From positions 1 to 20,627 of the forward strand of contig DATJSH010000074.1 in assembly GCA_035504235.1 (NCBI GenBank): a stretch of 20,627 bases of DNA, given 5' to 3'. The notes under the pieces are model-generated. The model searched no databases. It saw only the letters and a list, made by a program, of their open reading frames with translations, and was not told where the DNA came from. A program made the translations under genes and the position numbers. This DNA comes from DATARH01 sp035504235 (lineage in GTDB: Bacteria > Pseudomonadota > Alphaproteobacteria > ATCC43930 > CGMCC-115725). Below, one piece after another: positions 16,723 through 20,627 of the stretch (position 1 is the stretch's first letter; every line of letters begins with the position of its first letter).

Positions 16723-18530
16723 GGCGATTCTGCCCCCGCGGCAGCGCCCGATGCCGCGCCGATTGCTCTGGCGACCCGCAGCTCGTTGGCAAGGCCACGC
16801 AGCGAATTGGCGTCCTCGACGCGATCTAGGATTTGGCTCTTGATCTCCAGTATCATGCTTGTGCCGCGCGGCTGCTTTCCTTGCATCACCGCGAGGACGT
16901 CGCGCTGGATTGCGTCCTTGATGCTTGCAGTAGGCCAAGACTCGTACACGTTGGCCAGCGTGTAGAGGTCGTAAGGCACGCGGCCGGAGATGGATTGAGC
17001 CGCGATCCACTCGGCCGATTGCGGCAAGCGTTGCGAGAGGTCTTTCGCGGCATCACTCGACCAGTTCGCACGGATCGCGACAGGCCCGCCCCCACGCTTA
17101 ACGACATGTACTGCAAAGCCGTTCCGGTCCGTTTGTCCGACATCAGCGGAACGCGGATGCTTGGCGTGCTTCTCCGCGTCACGCCCATAGCGGAGCAAAT
17201 CCTCCAGGGGCTCCATGAAGTGGGCGATCGCAAGTCCGACGGATAATGTCAGTGGACCTTCGGCAGTTGACCGAGAAGCAAGCGCACGGCCGAACGCACA
17301 GTACAGGTCGCGTGCGCAGGCAAGGCAATGGTCAACGGGCACGAAGGCCAGCACGTCGTCGCCGCCAGAGTAGACGAGCACGCCGTAGTGCTTGTGAACA
17401 ATTTCGCGAGCCTGTGCAGCGAAGCCGGCCAGCGCCTGCGAGAACTGCCGATGCTCCTCGGGAGAGATCAGGTGGGAAAGCGCTTGGCCCATGCGATCGC
17501 CGTCTGCGACCAGCACGCCGAGATAGGGACTCGGCTCGCCGTGTTGGTGGGTCAACGCCGCGAGAGCGTTTGCGAGCGGTCCAAGGTCAGGCTCTGGAGC
17601 GCCAGCATCCTTGGCGATGTCCGGGTATCTTGAACGGAATACCGCCGTCCCCTCGAAAGGGAACGGCCTATAGTGTGGGTGGCCGCGTTCCTCGGACGTA
17701 TCGATCTTGTGAATAATATCGGTGCCAAGATCGTCACAGGCCTTCACGAGCGCGTCTATGTTCGCCCCCGGCATCTTCCGCAACCACGTATCAGCGGCGA
17801 CGCGCGCAACGGAGGGATAGCCGGAAGCTCCACTCATGTGCGGCCAAGTGCGCTTTACGACACCCACCACGTCGAGTTCCTCGCTCGGCCCAACCGCCAG
17901 TTCTCGACGCGTCTTGCTAGGCCAACGATTTCTGAAAGTTGTCCGGCTTTCGCCGGGTGCAGGCTGGAGGAGCACGCTCTCGCGCAGGCCGTCCAGCGAC
18001 GATTTCGGAACGCCGGCTCGTTTCTCGGCTGGCAATTTGGGCTGTGAGAAATCGCGGCATCGCTTGCGAGCTGCAAGCAGGCGCATCAGCGCGATGCGGT
18101 CGGCCTTGTAGTCGTCCGAACGAAGATGCCACGCGGCATAGACCTCGATCACATCGTTGATTTGATCGTTCCAGATGTCGGCCTCGATGATCTCGCGGTA
18201 TCTGTCGAACACTGGATTTGCGAAGTCTCGCCAGCAACGTCTGGCAGCTTCTTTCGCCTCCCGAGTCACGTCCGCCGGATCGTCTTCATCGACCTCGGCT
18301 ACAATCACGTTCGCCACGTTGAGCCGCGAGCCGGGTTCGAGGTCCGCGTTGCTGACGGGCGCAGGAAAGATCAGTTTGTCGCTGCCAACGCGGCCGCGTA
18401 CTGCCTTTGCCGCCGCCTTACTGATCTCAGAGAGCAGATACGACCCGAACCAGAGATCGCGCGTGCGCCGCGCCGCGGCGATGAAATCCTGCACCGGACC
18501 GACGGTGAGTGCCAAAAGATGAGCGGTCAT
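16719..18530 (-). CDS. cas10: Cas10/Cmr2 without HD domain, GGDD cyclase intact
   Basis: The protein is 603 residues, clearly shorter than the usual 800-900 of Cmr2. It opens directly with LLALTVGPVQDFIAAARRTR, the start of the Cmr2 N-terminal palm-like domain, so the HD nuclease domain is absent. The catalytic palm has VADGDRMG (341-348) and VYSGGDDVLAF with GGDD at 389-392. Cas10 makes cyclic oligoadenylates from ATP when the complex binds target RNA. The CxxC pairs of the zinc-binding region of many Cmr2 proteins are not seen. The ATG at 18530 overlaps the cmr1 stop and cmr3 overlaps its end. Downstream CARF-HEPN gene fits a cyclic-oligoadenylate output. Confidence 0.93.
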   Translation of the reverse strand: MTAHLLALTVGPVQDFIAAARRTRDLWFGSYLLSEISKAAAKAVRGRVGSDKLIFPAPVSNADLEPGSRLNVANVIVAEVDEDDPADVTREAKEAARRCWRDFANPVFDRYREIIEADIWNDQINDVIEVYAAWHLRSDDYKADRIALMRLLAARKRCRDFSQPKLPAEKRAGVPKSSLDGLRESVLLQPAPGESRTTFRNRWPSKTRRELAVGPSEELDVVGVVKRTWPHMSGASGYPSVARVAADTWLRKMPGANIDALVKACDDLGTDIIHKIDTSEERGHPHYRPFPFEGTAVFRSRYPDIAKDAGAPEPDLGPLANALAALTHQHGEPSPYLGVLVADGDRMGQALSHLISPEEHRQFSQALAGFAAQAREIVHKHYGVLVYSGGDDVLAFVPVDHCLACARDLYCAFGRALASRSTAEGPLTLSVGLAIAHFMEPLEDLLRYGRDAEKHAKHPRSADVGQTDRNGFAVHVVKRGGGPVAIRANWSSDAAKDLSQRLPQSAEWIAAQSISGRVPYDLYTLANVYESWPTASIKDAIQRDVLAVMQGKQPRGTSMILEIKSQILDRVEDANSLRGLANELRVARAIGAASGAAAGAESP

Positions 18531-19888
18531 CGTGTGATCTCGTGGAAGCCGTTGGCTTTCAGGAGATCGTGAAGGGCGTCTAGCGCCGAAGCTTTGCCGC
18601 GCATCGGGCGGAGCTTACCTAGCGCAGACGCCACGATACGATCGAACGGCAAGTTAAAAGACAGATCGGTTCCGTCGCTTCGCGCGCGCCGGCCAGTCAG
18701 GCGCAAGAGCAGATCGTTTGGAAGCTGCTCGTGCAGAATGATGACTCCAGGGTGCCATTTGCCATGCAGCCATATTGGTCGCGTGATCACCGGCGATGAC
18801 ATCCGGTCGCCGTCCTTGCCATCCGCAGCAACCGGAATCAATTGCACGTCCTGAGGATCGCTGTTCGGCTGACCAGGCCGATTCTTTCCCGGTCCATCCG
18901 CGAAATGGAAGTTGATCGGTAGTCCAAGGACAGCCCTGGGAAACGCGGGCAGAATCTCGTGCGGTACGATCGGGACCGAATGATCGTTCGGATTCTCATC
19001 CGCTGGGACGTGCGGCATCGAGGCTCGCGAACCCGGGTTGAGCGCGGAACCGGTGATTCCGCGAACGGAGTCGGCCTCTGGCCAATGGCTTCGGCCGGGA
19101 ACTCTTCTCGTCTTTCCCGATCTGAGTGTCTTTTGATGCAGCCGCCCGCGAGGAGACTGCCTAAAATCCCGATACGCTTTGAGCGATTTCTTCCACGCCT
19201 CAAGCGCGCTGGAGCGCGGCGCCGCAACGAGAATTGCCCCGTCTAAGGCCGGCAGCTCGGATGTGAAGTCTCGGCAGAATATCGCGCCGCATCCGCGGCG
19301 AGTACGCGCGCCAATCCCTCCAAACGCGCACCACGCCCGAAATGCTGCTATAATGTCGAGTTCGATATCGTCGACTGTATCCGGCAGCCGTTGCTTGCTA
19401 TCCGCTTTTCTTCTCGCGTTCTGCGCTTTTCGGCGGTTTTCCAGCTCTGCCCTATCCGGCCATGTGAGTTGCAGCCGAAAGGCGCCGCCTTCTTTCATGA
19501 CTTGCTGCTCGTTTTCGACCGCCGAGAACAAAGCATAGGCGATAGGACCATACCTCTCGCCATAGGTAGGATCGACTTTAACGACGTTTGGCTGTTCCAA
19601 AATACGGATATCGAGCGGGCTCGGAAATTCAGTGCTTCCGAAGACTTCCTCTTCGCGTTGCCACATTTGAGCACCGAACCGGCGCCCAATGACAATCCGC
19701 CACCAGAACCGGAGTTGTCCCCGGATCGATGTGCCGCGGATCGGCAGGCTCTCGTCCGGCATGCCTGCCTCAACTCCGCCACCGAACAGCAGCGTGACGA
19801 GCGAGATCTGATATTCCTTCGTCACGCCCGTCGACAACCGCGCCGCCGGCGGATCGGGGCAGACGGGAATATCGCTGAGTTTCGGCAT
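18527..19888 (-). CDS. cmr1: Type III-B RAMP protein Cmr1
   Basis: The protein is 453 residues. Near the N-terminus it has the RAMP motif LPIRGTSIRGQLRFWWR (about 48-64), and further on FGGIGARTRRGCGAI (about 188-202), the glycine-rich loop of Cmr1. Cmr1 sits at the 3' end of the crRNA in the Cmr complex and helps capture target RNA. The ATG at 19888 follows GAGGGGGAA. It is the first gene of the operon and ends inside the cas10 start (ATGA overlap). Upstream are 62 nt of unique sequence, then direct repeat B and the CRISPR array, so the operon promoter must lie in that 349-nt interval or beyond the array. Confidence 0.92.
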   Translation of the reverse strand: MPKLSDIPVCPDPPAARLSTGVTKEYQISLVTLLFGGGVEAGMPDESLPIRGTSIRGQLRFWWRIVIGRRFGAQMWQREEEVFGSTEFPSPLDIRILEQPNVVKVDPTYGERYGPIAYALFSAVENEQQVMKEGGAFRLQLTWPDRAELENRRKAQNARRKADSKQRLPDTVDDIELDIIAAFRAWCAFGGIGARTRRGCGAIFCRDFTSELPALDGAILVAAPRSSALEAWKKSLKAYRDFRQSPRGRLHQKTLRSGKTRRVPGRSHWPEADSVRGITGSALNPGSRASMPHVPADENPNDHSVPIVPHEILPAFPRAVLGLPINFHFADGPGKNRPGQPNSDPQDVQLIPVAADGKDGDRMSSPVITRPIWLHGKWHPGVIILHEQLPNDLLLRLTGRRARSDGTDLSFNLPFDRIVASALGKLRPMRGKASALDALHDLLKANGFHEITR

Positions 19889-20237
19889 TGATCGGATTCC
19901 CCCTCGGCAGCCTCAATTATCTATAGCGGATTGTCATCTCACCGCATCGTGCTGATTTACAGCCGCAATTTCTTTTGACGACGGTCGAAACCCGACCATC
20001 GAGCCGTCAAAATTTCTCAAAGGAAAAATGGCGCGATTCAAAATTTGCGCGGTTTCGACAACTATCGCCAACGATCGGTCAATTTTTCGCGTCGTCGATC
20101 GCGGAGCGCATTCTGCGCGAGGATGAAAAAAGACCGTCAGCATCTATAGCACAAGGCGTTCGCATTGGCGATGTCCGCATGCATCCTTCTGATCACATGC
20201 ACTCGGCCCACAATCCTTGGCCTGCTCCTCATACGGC
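19889..20237. other. Gap between cmr1 and the CRISPR array
   Basis: This 349-nt region is visibly richer in A and T than the genes around it. It should hold the operon promoter (minus strand) and one edge of the array. A CTATAGATAAT sequence (minus strand, about 19915-19925) could be a -10 element but has no good -35 partner. It contains repeat B (19951-20139). I see no degenerate CRISPR repeat between 20140 and 20237. Confidence 0.6.
19951..20139. repeat. Flanking direct repeat, right copy (B)
   Basis: This 189-bp stretch upstream of cmr1 is a diverged, gapped match to 11627-11830 in the same orientation. On the minus strand both copies can be read from KID(Q/R)S, through I-V-x-E-T, but copy A has an internal stop. 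It might be a leader-like or promoter-containing element, or a remnant of mobile DNA. Confidence 0.65.
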
Positions 20238-20627
20238 GCTTCAATGAGGCCGAGGCAGCTTTGCCTCGGATGCTCTCGCCATTGCGGCGCAATAGCTGTC
20301 GCCGGGCCGCAGCTTCAATGAGGCCGAGGCAGCTTTGCCTCGGATGTCACATGATGCGTCACGTTCGCAAGCACGTGGCGAAAGCTTCAATGAGGCCGAG
20401 GCAGCTTTGCCTCGGATGCGGATATGTACCATCAACCAGCTTAGTGTGTAGTTCCGCTTCAATGAGGCCGAGGCAGCTTTGCCTCGGATGCAAAGCCGCC
20501 CCGGCACCGCCGGACCCGTGGAAAGCGCTTCAATGAGGCCGAGGCAGCTTTGCCTCGGATGGCGCGGTTGCCGCAAGCAGCGCCTCGGGGTTGCCGTCGC
20601 TTCAATGAGGCCGAGGCAGCTTTGCCT
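20238..20627 (-). CRISPR. CRISPR array, at least 6 repeats and 5 spacers (runs off the window)
   Basis: Five identical 35-nt repeats start at 20238, 20312, 20384, 20456 and 20527; a sixth from 20599 is cut by the window after 29 nt. On the plus strand each begins GCTTCAATGAGG and ends GCCTCGGATG. Spacers are 39, 37, 37, 36 and 37 nt. The repeat contains an 8-bp hairpin, CCGAGGCA-GCTT-TGCCTCGG. Read on the minus strand the repeat ends in ATTGAAGC, matching the AUUGAAA-type 5' tag of type I/III crRNAs, so transcription is probably leftward, towards the cmr operon, with the leader beyond the right edge. All repeats being perfect, including the one at 20238, leaves the direction not fully certain. 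Confidence 0.97.

Noticed and set aside
16723..17010. Longer Cmr3 start inside cas10
   Set aside because: The ATG at 16722 gives the classical ATGA overlap and the family's usual N-terminus.
19915..19925. -10-like CTATAGATAAT as the cmr promoter
   Set aside because: No acceptable -35 box 16-18 nt upstream; kept only as a note.
20165..20536. Open frames across the CRISPR array on both strands
   Set aside because: They translate repeats and spacers; the periodic peptide is only the 35-nt repeat.

Overview
The window reads as chromosomal DNA of a GC-rich alphaproteobacterium, probably Rhodospirillales-like. The basis is an amt / glnB / glnA nitrogen cluster with sigma-54 promoters, a PmtA-type phospholipid methyltransferase, a double cold-shock-domain protein and an AlpA/P4-type integrase pair. 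The taxonomic call is inference from gene families, not a search.

Layout. (1) 1-2132, minus strand: ammonium transporter amt, PII protein glnB and the first 43 codons of glnA. A well-formed -24/-12 promoter lies upstream of both amt and glnB. (2) 2286-4673, plus strand: a small exported protein of unknown function, then a PP2C phosphatase / Ser-Thr kinase fusion with a C-terminal membrane anchor. (3) 5048-6730, plus: ettA, an ABC-F translation factor. (4) 6948-10385, minus: a PmtA-like methyltransferase, a double cold-shock protein, and a two-gene operon (SDR dehydrogenase plus FAH-family hydrolase) resembling the last steps of non-phosphorylative L-fucose catabolism. (5) 10604-11618: an island edge, with an AlpA-like regulator and a dead P4-type integrase that has an in-frame amber codon and an internal deletion. 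(6) 11866-19888, minus: a tightly packed type III-B CRISPR-Cas operon, cmr1-cas10(cmr2)-cmr3-cmr4-cmr5-cmr6, ending in a CARF-HEPN ribonuclease. (7) 20238-20627: a CRISPR array of at least six 35-nt repeats running off the window.

How the CRISPR module should work (known family roles plus inference): crRNAs carrying a 5' AUUGAAGC-type tag load into the Cmr complex. Cmr4, whose presumed catalytic Asp27 is present, cuts target RNA. Cas10 keeps its GGDD cyclase motif but has no N-terminal HD nuclease domain, so it should make cyclic oligoadenylate without cutting DNA. The CARF domain of the last gene would sense that signal and its HEPN site (R375-X6-H382) would cleave RNA. No cas6, cas1 or cas2 is in the window.

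The least expected structure is a pair of diverged direct repeats of about 190-204 bp (11627-11830 and 19951-20139) that bracket the whole cmr-CARF operon. One abuts the integrase relic and the other lies next to the CRISPR array. This suggests the operon moved, or was duplicated at its edges, as a unit.
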